Source: Macrotis lagotis (taxonomy: Eukaryota; Chordata; Mammalia; Peramelemorphia; Peramelidae). Taken from it: 64,000 nt of DNA. The DNA lies in the NCBI RefSeq assembly GCF_037893015.1, contig NC_133661.1, forward strand, positions 239,947,105 to 240,011,104, given 5' to 3'. A program made the translations under genes and the position numbers. Below the pieces are notes generated by a model, which did no database searches, had not been told where the DNA came from, and saw only the letters and a list, made by a program, of their open reading frames with translations. The number at the start of each line of letters is the position of its first letter. Positions within the stretch are counted from its first letter, which is position 1. This document shows, in pieces, positions 54,303-64,000 of this stretch.

Positions 54303-54610
54303 AATCCATAGAACACCTAGAGGTCAAGAATGACCATCACTTATTATGCACAGCATAGGTTTCAGATTTTCTTTTGAAAGAAGGGAACTAACTGGTATCT
54401 TCTGTAGAATAATCTATAGAATAATCTGTTATCTGTAGAATAAACAAATCTCCTCAATCTTCATCAATAAGACTGATAGAGTGAATAGTCATATATGAAA
54501 ATATGGAAAAAAAACTCTGACTTTTTTTAGCATAGGGAATTCCCAATATGATAATTCTTCTACCAACCAGGCACAAAATCAAACCTAGATAAATCCTTGG
54601 GAGGCATCCA
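54303..54610. other. Anonymous DNA
   Basis: A small direct repeat (agaataatcta / agaataatctg) near 54405-54428 is the only structure seen. Confidence 0.4.
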
Positions 54611-54614
54611 GGGC

Positions 54615-54715
54615 CAATAAATATTAAGTGATTTGACCAAAGTCACACAGCTAATAAGTGTCTATGATTGGATTTTAATTCATATGCCATCTTAAGTCCA
54701 ATACTGTTCCATATA
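54615..54715 (-). repeat. MIR fragment
   Basis: aagtgatttgaccaaagtca, cacagctaataagtgtctat and tttaattcatatgcc in reverse order. Confidence 0.7.
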
Positions 54716-54734
54716 CACATTGAGACTGATTAGA

Positions 54735-54912
54735 GTAACTCATAGAGGACTTACAAATGTTTACAAAATGGTCTCACAAGGACCCTATGAGATAGGTAAT
54801 GTAAATATTATTATTCCCATTTAATAGAACAATATATTGAGATTTAGAGAGTGTTCTAAGTGACTTGCCTAAGGACTCACAAATATCATAACCAAGATTT
54901 AGCTTTTAGAGT
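54735..54912 (-). repeat. MIR-like SINE fragment
   Basis: cacaaggaccctatgagata, attattattcccatttaat, attgagatttagagagtgtt and aagtgacttgcctaaggact in reverse order. Confidence 0.7.
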
Positions 54913-55003
54913 TCAAAAAGTTGAGAGTCTCAGAGGAGAAAAGGAGGAAATGATTATTTCATGCCCATAATTCATTGGGATTAGTTTAAGAGTATATGGG
55001 AGT

Positions 55004-55149
55004 GGGCAGCTAGGTGGTGCAGTGGATAGAGCAGCAACCCTGGAGTCAGGAGGACCTGAGTTCAAATTCAGCCTCAGACACTTAATAATTACCTAGCTGT
55101 ATGGCCTTGGGCAAGCTACTTAATCCCATTGCCTTGCAAAAAAAAAAAA
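55004..55149 (+). mobile_element. WSINE1-like SINE, full length
   Basis: Head gggcagctaggtggtgcagt with GGATAGAGCAGC, B-box-like GAGTTCAAATTC, cttaataattacctagctgt, atggccttgggcaagctact and gccttgc plus A-run. Flanks agtatatgggagt (54991-55003) and taaatatggaagt (55152-55164) match at 9 of 13, a worn target duplication. Upstream TT/AAGAG fits L1 endonuclease. Confidence 0.92.
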
Positions 55150-55164
55150 CCTAAATATGGAAGT

Positions 55165-56590
55165 AGATGTTAGGGAGAAATTGAGACCAACTCAGGAAGA
55201 GCAATTGAATTATCTTGGAAGATCTTTCCTTCTATACATTAGAGGAAGATCAAATGTTAGAGGGCAGAGCATGTGACTGAATGGTGAGTTTGTTGAAAGG
55301 ATGATTTCATAGTTTGTAGTCATCCTTGGTATCACATGGAAAGAAAAATGATTTCTAAGAGCTCCCAAAGTGCTTCCAGTCTCTAATGTTCCTCTAATCC
55401 TGCAAGGGAGTTTCTAGTTTTAAGACCATTGCTGATTCCTATCAGTGTAGGCTCTAACATATGGGATGTAGGCCCTTCAATTTCATAGCAACCCAAAGAT
55501 GAAGATGTTGCCTTTTCTTTATGTATAGAAAGGAGTCTTGTTTCCTCATAATAGTTGTGCAATTCTATCCATTTTTCCTGTTTTCAAGATCTATACCACA
55601 TGAGATCATGGAGTCAGAAACCAAAATTAAAATTTAACTCTATAGCACTGCAGGGCCAAAATCTATGAAAAGAGTTCTTATCAGCCCCATAGGCCCAGGT
55701 GAATAAGGGGATTTTTTAAATAGCACTTTATGTAGAAGATGATGGCAATCATCAAACAACAGATATGGTCTTTGACCATCTCAATTTAAAATATTCTCAG
55801 TGGTGAACAAGAAACTACTGAGGCATTTTAAAAAAAGTTTTAGTGATGTGCTTTGTTTTTATATTGCATATATTTACTCATTACTCCTACTTGATGAGAG
55901 ATTTCCTATAATAAAGTAAAACAGATAAGTAACACTAACAATACAGTGACCTCACCTGAAAGTGCATTAAATATTTCTCATTTATGATACCTCCTCCATC
56001 TATTTTAATAATTAAAAAATTAACTGGGATCTCTTTTCTCTTGTTCCTATCTCTCCTCCTGTTTAAAAAAAGGAAAACATTATTTTAACAGTTATGCAGT
56101 CAAGCAAAAATTTCCTGAATTGCTGCAAACATAAATATATCTGTAAGCACACATTTATGAATACATCCATGAATAATGTCTTATGTGGAATGCTAAACTT
56201 GTCATGTTTCTGCAATGATCACCAGCACATTAGTAGGGGCTTATATAGGAGTACTGCACCCAGAATACCTTGATTCTAGATTATCTGTCTTAGAATTTGC
56301 CCTTTAATTGTTAAGGGAGAATGACTCAAAAAAGGGGGTGCTATATAGATAGATGTACTTATGTATCATTATCAGGCCTTTTTTGTTGTCCATATCACCT
56401 GAATTTTCCCATTACCTTCCCCTCTTCCCATTACCAGAAAGACATAAAAATTATTAAATAATATTTTAAAGTAAAGAAATAGAGTAAGAGACAAAAAAGG
56501 AATTAAACCAATCAATACATTGACAAAGGATGAAAATATATGTTTGCATTATCCTAATTTTTATAAAATAGTAAGACTACTGCACATGGA
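55165..56590. other. About 1.4 kb of anonymous DNA
   Basis: No gene or recognised repeat. Confidence 0.4.
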
Positions 56591-56611
56591 TATATGTGCA
56601 AGTAGTTATAC

Positions 56612-56652
56612 ATATGTGTATATATATATATATATATAATGTATATATATAA
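56612..56652. repeat. (TA)n microsatellite
   Basis: gtgtatatatatatatatat followed by degenerate TA units. Confidence 0.9.
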
Positions 56653-56869
56653 TAGACTATACTCACATGAGGAACTATTATATGAAGAAACTTCCAATGA
56701 ATAACTAAGTGGATCAGCCTCATCCTTTATGAATTAGATAAAAATGTTAATCAACTCTGAGTAGAGTCCAGACATCCAATTCCAAATCTTACAAATTCAT
56801 TATTCATGTTTTCCCTTGTACCTAGTAATGCATATGGAAGGAAGGGGTTAGAGAAAGTTTCCATGTTGT

Positions 56870-57490
56870 GCTTTTCCACAAATCTGATCATGTCTCCTCT
56901 CTATTCAAAAGATAGTAGTGGGGTTGGGAAGGAAGCAAGACAAGGGAAAAATTGTAAAACTCAAAATGAATAAAATCTTTGAAAAAAATAGCAGTAGCCT
57001 GCTGTTACTTCTAAGATCAAACATAATTCCCTCTATTTGCCATTTAAAGTGCTTCACAAACCCTCCTTCTTTTCCAAGTTTCTTGCACATTATTTTCTCA
57101 TGCCCTGGGCAATCCAGCCATATTGACATACAGTAAACCTTTTCCCTAGTTGTTCCACATTCCTGGAATGCACTACCTCCTCACCTCATTTTCTTGGAAT
57201 CCCTAATTTTCTTCAGAATACTCTTCAGACAGCACATTCCACATGAAGCCATTCTTGATTGCCCCAATTACTAGGCTCTCTCCCTCCTAAATATGTTAAA
57301 CTCTGTATGTATGTATGTGTGTATAAATATAGATGTGTATAAATATATTTGTGTGTGTGTATTTATACCGTACTTCCTTCAATAGAATATAAACTCCTTA
57401 AGGAGAGAAATTTTCATTTTTATCTTCCTATACACAGCACTTAGCCCAAAGCCTAACACATAATATGGATTTAATACATTCTTAATGATT
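56870..57490 (+). repeat. L2 LINE 3' end, with L1 scrap inside
   Basis: aaatctgatcatgtctcctc, ccatttaaagtgcttcacaa, attcctggaatgcactacct, cacatgaagccattcttgat, agaatataaactccttaagg, cacagcacttagcccaaagc and taatacattcttaatgattg keep full L2 order. A 68-base L1 tail interrupts it at 56921-56988 and a TATG/TGTG-rich patch at 57305-57365. Confidence 0.8.
56921..56988 (+). mobile_element. Very short L1 3' insertion
   Basis: gggttgggaaggaagcaaga, aaaattgtaaaactcaaaat and gaataaaatctttg are the last bases of the same L1 3' UTR type as at 4600-4659. Flanks atagtagtg (56912-56920) and atagcagta (56989-56997) match at 7 of 9, a likely target duplication. The insert splits an L2. Confidence 0.75.
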
Positions 57491-57539
57491 GATTTTCAGA
57501 TCATTTTTTTAAGGAAATGTGAGCTGTATACAGAATAAG

Positions 57540-57945
57540 AGAAATCTCTCCCCATTCCAGTCCATCCCCCACTCAGCTGATAAATTAATCTTTCTAAAGC
57601 ACAAATCTGACCAACTTTCCTCTTGATTACTCTCCCTCTTTCACTGCCTCTTGGTTTCTTTTTCTTCTGTGGAGTCTCAGCTAAAGTTCCATCTTCTTGG
57701 AAAAAGCCTTTTTCTGACCACATTTAAAGTTAGTGCCTTCCTTTTATTATCTGCAACTTATCCTGTACATAGCTTGTTTATACAAAGCTGTTTTCATGGT
57801 GTCTCCCATTTTAAACTCTGAGCTCCTTGAAAATAGACTGTTTTTTGCCTTTCTTGGTATCCAGAGTGCTTACTGCTGTGCCTGATATGTCGTATGTGAT
57901 GAATAGGCATCAGTAGACATATATAAACTGATTTACTAAGAATTG
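57540..57945 (+). repeat. L2 LINE 3' end, shortened
   Basis: aaagcacaaatctgaccaac, gtctcagctaaagttccatc, ttggaaaaagcctttttctg, actctgagctccttgaaaat, gttttttgcctttcttggta and cctgatatgtcgtatgtgat in L2 order. It follows another L2 3' end in the same orientation. Confidence 0.75.
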
Positions 57946-57949
57946 AAAG

Positions 57950-59260
57950 AAAAATATATTAACTGGGGAAGTTTCTCTCTACTCCTTACATTAGGAATCT
58001 CTTTGCCCTTAAAAGTATACTTCAGGGTTGAGAATTTAAATCATAAAGAACAAATTACACAAGATTTATTTTAATGTTTATTGTAAGAGGTCTTCTTATA
58101 TCTGTGAAATAGAATAATATATAAGTTAAAAAGGGTAAGAAAAATCCAAAAAATGCAATAAACTTCCTCCTGCTCAGTACCATACCATCCATCAATACAG
58201 CCTCAATTTTCATCTTTGACTGACATATAACATTTATGAGATGATTGAATTTGCATTACAATTAAAATCCCAGGTGTTTTTCACTTGGATTTTTCTTTAG
58301 CCATGTCTTTCCCATTCTTGAGAAGTTTTTTTAATTGAATTTACATTTATTCTTACTAGATAAATTTATTCTCAAATTTCCCTCATTTATTACACTGATC
58401 CATCTTCTAGCATATCAATACCAGTAGAATTGGGGCAGGGAAATCCCATATGAGAATCAGTTCTGGGAATATCTAGCCTGCAGTGAGGTGGGGGGGGGGG
58501 GGATATGATTTATAAGGAATGGAATAGTTGTCCTCACTTATTAAAAGGGCAATCATATGAGAAAAGGATGAAATTTTTCTGCCTAAATCTAGAGGGTAAA
58601 AAAAGTTACATAGAGGCAAATTTATACTCAGCAAAAGGAGAAAACTCCCAAAAGGATTAGAACTGTCCAAAGTAAAAAACAGGTTGCCTAAGGAGTTGGT
58701 GAGGTCCTCAGATGAGAGATCATCAAGTGGAGCCTGAGTAGCCACTTGTTAGGGGCATTACAGAAAGAACTGATTGCTTAGCAGGAATTTGTCTTAAATG
58801 ACATTTAATATCCTATTCAACACTAAGGCTCTATGAGTCTATGAAATGCCATGATCATATACCTGACTTCTTCATAATCATTCACAGATTCTCTTGACAT
58901 TTTTCTGAGCTAAGCAAAAAAAGAAGTCCTTACTTTAATACATGATGGTGGCTGCAACATTTTGCCATTTCTCTAATTATGCTGGCTTCTTTTGATGATG
59001 GTAAGATAGCTTTTCATAGTATGAGGAAACTTAAGGACTCTAAGATACCACCAATTACATTATTTCTCTGGACCTTCTTTCACTACAAGGGGAATAAAAT
59101 TAGTACTTCTTAGAGAAAAAAGTCATTAAAATTCTGTACCATTACATTCCATGTCCCTAATACTTTGAACCAGACAAGATCAGTAATTGAAGTAGAAATC
59201 TTCTATCTCTGTCAAGGTGGAATCCAAGTCAAAGTGGCAGTAACCAAATAGTTCTACCAT
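57950..59260. other. Anonymous DNA with a G13 tract
   Basis: No gene or recognised repeat in about 1.3 kb. A G-run (58490-58502) is the only marked feature. Confidence 0.4.
58490..58502 (+). repeat. G13 tract
   Basis: Pure G run, length uncertain in any assembly. Confidence 0.9.
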
Positions 59261-59267
59261 TCTCTTG

Positions 59268-59525
59268 GATAATTGTTGCTGTTCAGTCATTTTTCAGTTG
59301 TGTGTGACTCTTCAAGGACCGCATTTGGGGATTTTCTTAGCAAGTATACTGGTATGGTTTGCCATTTCCTTCTCCAGATCATTTTACAGATGGGGAAACT
59401 GAGGCAAATAGGGTTAATTGACTTCCCCGGGGTCACACAGTCAGAAAGTGTCTGAGGCAGGATTTAAACACAGAAAGGTAAGTTTTCCAGTCTCCAGTAC
59501 TTTTGCTTCTACCTACCTTGCTTCC
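59268..59525 (-). mobile_element. MAR1-like SINE, full length, well kept
   Basis: Reverse order: ttgttgctgttcagtcattt, tgtgtgactcttcaaggacc, gcatttggggattttcttag, atggtttgccatttccttct, acagatggggaaactgaggc, ccggggtcacacagtcagaa, gtgtctgaggcaggattt and a head ending near tctacctaccttgcttcc. The 60-codon plus-strand frame over it is a shadow. Confidence 0.92.
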
Positions 59526-59837
59526 TTGGATATGTAAGATAGGCCAGTTGACATTTTTAGCAAAAACTATCAAAATATATTTCCATGATCAGTTCAAAAA
59601 ACAAAACTGGTAGATTATTGGGTAGGGGATAATTAGGGGGAGATTAAAGGAAGAACATAATTTAAACGCACCAAAAGATAGGATGCTATTCATCACCTAT
59701 GGTTAAAGGATAGGAATTCTTCCTTTGTGGTAAACTAACATTCTTTGGGATGGTTCCAAAAGAAAGAATACAGGTCATTTTAATATAAATGAGAGTTCCA
59801 TTCAACCCCTGGAGGTGAGAAAAAAAGACAGTGATGG

Positions 59838-60020
59838 TTATTTGAGTAACTAACACTGGCTTTGGAGTCCAAGGACCTGGATTCAACATTTGTCTCCCAC
59901 ACTTTCTACCTGTATCCTTGGACAAGTCACTTAACCTCTCTTGGCCTCAGTTTCTGTAAAGTGTGGGAATTGGACTAGATATTCTCTAAAGTCCCATACA
60001 AATTTAGACCTATGATGATA
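59838..60020 (+). repeat. MIR-like SINE
   Basis: ctggctttggagtccaagga, cctggattcaacatttgtct, ccttggacaagtcacttaac, cctcagtttctgtaaagtg and the variant tail ggactagatattctctaaag. Confidence 0.8.
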
Positions 60021-60199
60021 TAGTCCATATTAGAAATTAAATTAGGAGATGATTCCTTTCTCAGGGATCTTACCCCATCCAGAGTCTCCTGTCCATTTCC
60101 ATCCCTTGTGTACCTCCCTGTTATCTTCTCTTCCTGTATAGGGAAAATGGTGAAGATCAGGTAGGCTGCTAAATGTTATAAAGAAACAACAAAGCAAAA

Positions 60200-60950
60200 G
60201 AACAGAATAGGTTGGATGAGAGGGTGATCATTTGCCCTTTAAATAAGCCCACTTTTCTAGCCGGTACATCATGAGTAAGGGGGCAGGTTTTTAGTAAATT
60301 AATAAAGGAATTCTGCTCCCAATAGAGGTTTGCCTGGCACCTTTTTCCCCCAAAGTTATTTTTCTGCTCTGAACATTCTAGTCATTTAAATGATTCCCAC
60401 TCCCCCATCCTACCACCCCCTTTCTTGTCTAAGTCAGAGACAACTTGCATAAAACATGCAACTCCTGCATCTCAATCAATAAGGCAGTGTCAAAGCTAGG
60501 GCACTGTCTGGATTGATAACACTCTCAACAGTCACTCTAACATTGCCCTGTGTGTGTCTGAGAAGGGAAGATGTGACCTGATGGCCCCATCCAAATCTGT
60601 TACCTGAAGAAGCAGAGAGGGACCTAGGAGCACTCCTTCTAAATAAGCATTGCAGCTGTCCCTAATTACAACAAACAAATGCTGGCAGCTCTACTCATTA
60701 CAAATGCAATCCAATCACCTTGGCAGTCTAATCCTCTTACCCCAAATTCTCAGAAACTGAAGAGCTCTGTTCCTCCTAATCAATTGGTCAACTGCCCTGC
60801 CTGCCTGCTTCTGAAATCCAGGGAAAGGAAAAATTAGTCAGCAATCCCCAAATATTTGCTCCTCATCATAAATTCCCAATTTGATTTTCAAATTGCAAAT
60901 GCACATTTAAGTTAAAGGGGGAAATTAATTTATCTATAGAAAATTAAAGT
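60200..60950. promoter_or_regulatory. Candidate conserved enhancer block
   Basis: About 750 bases with no recognisable repeat, flanked by MIRs. It is dense in words typical of developmental enhancers: cttgcataaaacatgcaact (POU-like, 60443-60462), gcagctgtccctaattacaa (E-box CAGCTG next to TAATTA, 60651-60670), aacaaacaaatg (SOX/FOX-like), cctaatcaattggtc (60775-60789) and attgcaaatgc (60893-60903). It has no long open frame. Function is inference. Alignment to other marsupials and eutherians would decide. Confidence 0.35.
60472..60518. other. Imperfect hairpin inside the candidate enhancer
   Basis: Left arm tcaataaggcagtg (60476-60489) and right arm cactgtctggattga (60502-60516) pair over 8 plus 5 bases with a small internal loop, around a 12-base loop. 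Stem is shorter than in microRNA precursors. Confidence 0.5.
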
Positions 60951-60954
60951 GAAG

Positions 60955-61120
60955 AGAACTGGATCTGGAAATAGAAAAATCTGGATTTAAGTCTTAGCTT
61001 GTCTTCTTCAGTTACTTGGCCTTGAAAAACTCAACCTCTGTATGCCTTAGTTTCCTCATCTATTCAACGTAAATAACTATTTTGCTATTTCCCTTGCAAA
61101 AGAGCTTTGCAAACTAAGAT
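60955..61120 (+). repeat. MIR-like SINE
   Basis: gaactggatctggaaatag, aatctggatttaagtcttag, cagttacttggccttgaaaa, tgccttagtttcctcatcta and the 3' part aaaagagctttgcaaacta. Confidence 0.75.
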
Positions 61121-61139
61121 GATAGGAACATGATGGCTT

Positions 61140-61342
61140 GGCAGAATAATAATAATCATTATTATCCTATAATGTGAGTGCTATTATTATCCTCCACCTA
61201 CAAATACAGTTACCCAAGGCAGATAGAATTTAAGCGCCTTGTCCAGGGTCACACAACTACTAAGTGTCTGAGGATAGATTTGAATCCAAGTCCTCCTGTT
61301 TCCAAATCTAGCATTCCATTCACCATGCCACCTAGTTGGCAT
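61140..61342 (-). repeat. MIR-like SINE
   Basis: aataataatcattattatcc, attatcctccacctacaaat, cgccttgtccagggtcacac, aactactaagtgtctgagga, gatttgaatccaagtcctcc and the head end tcaccatgccacctagttgg. Confidence 0.85.
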
Positions 61343-62295
61343 CAATAAATATAATGCAGTAAATATTATATATTAATTCAGAAATATGAGATTTTCAGGA
61401 TGAGAAATAAAGAGCATTATAAGAGACAACCAGCTGAATATTATTTATCAGGTTAGGTAGGAAACTGTCTTCTCCATGCTTTTGTTCCATGGGGGTGGGG
61501 AGGAGGAGTTTAAAACAGCTTTTCAATGTTTCTATATGAGTTCATAACACATTCATCTTACTGTGAACCCCATACAAACAGTCTTTTGAAAGCTGAAATA
61601 TCAGTAAGACAGAAGAGTCGTAGATAAGGGAAAGGAACCAGATACCTAGAAGCCTAACATACATGTATTTTACTATATAGCATGTTGCCTCTTTAGTTTA
61701 GACTATAACTTATGTCCATCATGGGGTACCCATGATGAATACTGTGATATCTAAATGTCCATGCAACAGCTTCTGACATTGTCAATCACACTGTTCTGGA
61801 CACCAAAGAGTACTTTTGTGTCCTTTGTTTTACTTAGCACTAATCTTGAATGCTTATGCTCCCTCTTGTCTGACAGCTCCTCCTTGACCCAAAGCCAGAT
61901 TCTGAGTCTTCTCTCTCCCTCTCTTTTTATATTCTCTCCCATAAGAGTGTGCTGGCACATCCTACATATCCCTGAATACTTTAGCAATGCTAAAGGAGGT
62001 TAATGTTCTCCCTCTATCACCTCATAAACTCCAGTAGGTCATTTTCATCTCTAATACCTTTAAATCTAGTCTACTCTTTCTCTTGAACTCTAGTCCTATA
62101 ATGTCCCCGAGACAAATCCACAGTATGTAAAAAATGAAATTTACATTGGCCCCCAAAATCTATTCCTATTCCAAATTTCCCAATTCCTGTTCATGGTACT
62201 TCCATCCTTCCAGACACTGTGGTTTGCATTTTTATCATGATCCTTGACCTTTCTATCTTTCTCAATACTCTTATCCAATCACTTCCCATATCTTG
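61343..62295. other. Anonymous DNA
   Basis: No gene or recognised repeat. Both strands are open at 61751-62003, which points to composition and not to coding. Confidence 0.4.
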
Positions 62296-62299
62296 TTGA

Positions 62300-62660
62300 T
62301 CCTACCTTGACAATTAAGTCTGGATTCTGTCCCTTTTTCTACACTCAAGCAGTCACTATTCTAGTTATGGCTAGCCTTCTCATTGGTCTTGCTACCTCTT
62401 ATCTCTTTCCTCTATTTTATTTTTATTTCTATTCTTTCCTCTATTTTAACAATACATATTAACTTGCCAAACTGATATTCCTGAAACACAGATATAGCTA
62501 TGTCACTTCTCATACACAGACTCAAATATTTTCAATGGTTGTTTACTGTTTTTAGGATTACAATGCAAAATCCTTAATTTACCGTTTAAAGCACTTTGCA
62601 ATCAGGTGTTACACACAAGACTATTCCTGATCCCCTCAATCTCAAGGTTTCCTTAAGCTG
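62300..62660 (+). repeat. L2 LINE 3' region
   Basis: gcagtcactattctagttat, tctcattggtcttgctacct, aacttgccaaactgatattc, ctatgtcacttctcatacac, aaatattttcaatggttgtt, ttaggattacaatgcaaaat and aaagcactttgcaatcaggt follow L2 order. Confidence 0.65.
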
Positions 62661-62664
62661 TGAA

Positions 62665-62740
62665 AAGAGGGAGTCAGTCTAGATGGCCTCTTAGGTCCTT
62701 TCCCACTCTTCCCTTATGATCTTCCAATTCTGGCTTTGGA
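62665..62740 (+). repeat. MIR 3' tail fragment
   Basis: agtctagatggcctcttagg, tcctttcccactcttccc and ttatgatcttccaattctgg match the variant MIR tail at 59960-60015. Confidence 0.55.
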
Positions 62741-62889
62741 GAAAGAAAGATATTGTTTATTATTTCCATTGTGAAGACTGCACAATGATGACTTATGCAC
62801 TTAATAAATCAATAACTAATTGATTGAGTGCACCAAGTACTCTATGCAAAGAAATAAGTCCTGTAGGGAATACAAAGAAGTATAAAACC

Positions 62890-63405
62890 ATTCTTTGCTC
62901 TTCTGCACTTCTCTTATCCAATAAATGTCAAGTCCTGCCTATTTGACCTCTACAAAATCTTTTATTTCTATCCCCTCCTTTCTGTTCATATCATTTCATT
63001 CACCACCTGAACTATTTCACTAGGCTGATAATAAATTTTCCTTCTTCCACTCTCTCTTCACACCAATATGTCCTGCAAGATTTGTAAGATCTGACCATGT
63101 CACTCTACTATTCAAAATCCTTCAATCCTTTCCGATTGCTCACCAAATAAAGTCCTAACTCCTTAGCCTGGTGTGCAAGACCTTTCAAAATCTGGACACA
63201 TGTATTTTACACTCTATTGAAACTCTCTTTTCCCCAACTCTCTTTTCCTGATACTTCCTCTGAGTACACAATTCCCAAAACAGAAACATCCTCTACTACC
63301 TCTCCTTACCTTGCCTTTTCATCTTGTTGAAATCCTATTCATCTTTCAAATCCTAAATCAAATGTTACCCCCTACATGAAATTTGCCATAATTCACCCAA
63401 TATTG
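62890..63405 (+). repeat. L2 LINE 3' region, left part
   Basis: tgtcctgcaagatttgtaag, atctgaccatgtcactctac, ttcaatcctttccgattgct, aaataaagtcctaactcctt, agcctggtgtgcaagacctt, gttgaaatcctattcatctt and ccctacatgaaatttgccat keep L2 order. Two SINEs follow, then the L2 resumes at 63815. Confidence 0.8.
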
Positions 63406-63406
63406 T

Positions 63407-63640
63407 TGTTCAGTCATTTCAATTTGTGTCTTATTCTTTGTGACTCCATTTGAAGTTTCTTTAGCAAAGATACTAGAGTGGTTTACCATTTCCTTCTCCA
63501 GTTCATTTTACAGATGAAGAAACTGAGGCAAATAGCATTTAATCACATAACAGGGCCACATAGCTAATAAGTGTCTGTTGCTAGATTTGATCTCAAGCTT
63601 TCCTGACCTCAGGTCTGGTATAATCTAGCTGGCTCTATTC
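63407..63640 (-). mobile_element. MAR1-like SINE inside L2
   Basis: Reverse order: ttgttcagtcatttcaattt, ttctttgtgactccatttga, agtttctttagcaaagatac, agtggtttaccatttccttc, acagatgaagaaactgaggc, ggccacatagctaataagtg and a worn head. Confidence 0.88.
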
Positions 63641-63661
63641 TACCAAGTAAGAAACTATATA

Positions 63662-63814
63662 ATTTTTTTTTTGGTTTTTGCAAGGTGATAGGGTTAAGTG
63701 ACTTGCACAAAGTCAAACAGCTAGATAATAATTAAGTGTCTGAAGCCAGCTTTGAACTCAGATCCTCCTGACTCCAGGGCCGGTGTTCTATCCACTGTAC
63801 CACCTAGCTACCCC
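63662..63814 (-). mobile_element. WSINE1-like SINE with target duplication
   Basis: Reverse order: T-run, tttttgcaaggtgatagggt, taagtgacttgcacaaagtc, aaacagctagataataatta, aactcagatcctcctgactc, cagggccggtgttctatcca and the head end ctgtaccacctagctacccc. Target duplication aactatata at 63653-63661 and 63815-63823, all 9 bases matching. Confidence 0.93.
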
Positions 63815-63890
63815 AACTATATACTTTTTTCCTCTGGCCTTTTATAACACTTTGTACCTCACTTATTTACCTATCATAGACTTAAGTGCT
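63815..63890 (+). repeat. L2 LINE 3' region, right part
   Basis: ctggccttttataacacttt, gtacctcacttatttaccta and atagacttaagtgctcc continue the L2 copy that starts at 62890. Confidence 0.6.
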
Positions 63891-63939
63891 CCAATGACTG
63901 CATGATCTTATTAATTAGAGTACTTGGACAAATCCATAA

Positions 63940-64000
63940 ATCCTTTGTTTTGATGGCCTCTATATTTCTTTCTAGCTCTAAATCTATGATTCTATGATTA
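63940..64000 (+). repeat. MIR 3' tail fragment at window end
   Basis: gatggcctctatatttcttt, ctagctctaaatctatgatt and ctatgatta match the variant MIR tail. Confidence 0.6.

Overview
This window looks like nuclear DNA from a marsupial, most likely an Australian one. It is AT-rich, poor in CpG, and contains no protein-coding gene, exon or RNA gene that I can support. The assignment rests on its repeats. It holds WSINE1-like SINEs (tRNA-like head, an 'acttaataattacctagctg' body and a 'gccttgcaaaa' end), SINEs whose 3' tail matches an RTE LINE, SINEs ending in 'ccaaatggggtcac' type tails (MAR1-like), L1/HAL1 elements with the 3' ends usual in marsupials, and many old MIR/CORE-SINE and L2 copies. 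The Monodelphis SINE1 tail is not seen, which favours an Australian lineage. Family names come from recognition by eye, not from a database search.

Layout. 0-5 kb: an L1-lineage element on the minus strand with an intact 5' end and a frameshifted ORF1 (1-2190), then a 5'-truncated plus-strand L1 with a clear target-site duplication (3352-4659). 5-6.2 kb: a repeat-free, locally CpG-richer block that may be regulatory. 6.7-13.9 kb: MIR, L2 and hAT remnants, including one hAT MITE with an 8-base target duplication placed at the end of another. 13.9-14.7 kb: a repeat-free block with a small hairpin. 15-25 kb: microsatellites, several SINEs and a locally duplicated MIR. 24.9-28.6 kb: two similar L2-type copies in opposite orientation, each split by a SINE, plus a near-identical 173-base direct duplication. 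30-33.3 kb: nested SINE-in-L2 with a target duplication, an old L1 ORF2 fragment, and CA and GA microsatellites. 33.3-43.6 kb: mostly anonymous DNA with scattered MIR, L2 and MAR1-like copies. 43.6-44.7 kb: a complete solo LTR of about 1.06 kb with a perfect 6-base target duplication and broken open frames inside it. 44.7-60 kb: SINEs, L2, another hAT MITE, an L1/HAL1 3' end and the 3' end of an RTE LINE. 60.2-60.95 kb: a repeat-free block that looks like a conserved developmental enhancer. 61-64 kb: MIR and L2 with two nested SINEs.

Nothing here works as an operon or pathway. The relations that can be read are between parasites and hosts: RTE and L1 machinery with the SINEs that share their ends, and younger elements sitting inside older L2 copies. 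The window is best read as gene-desert or deep intronic DNA with a few candidate regulatory blocks.
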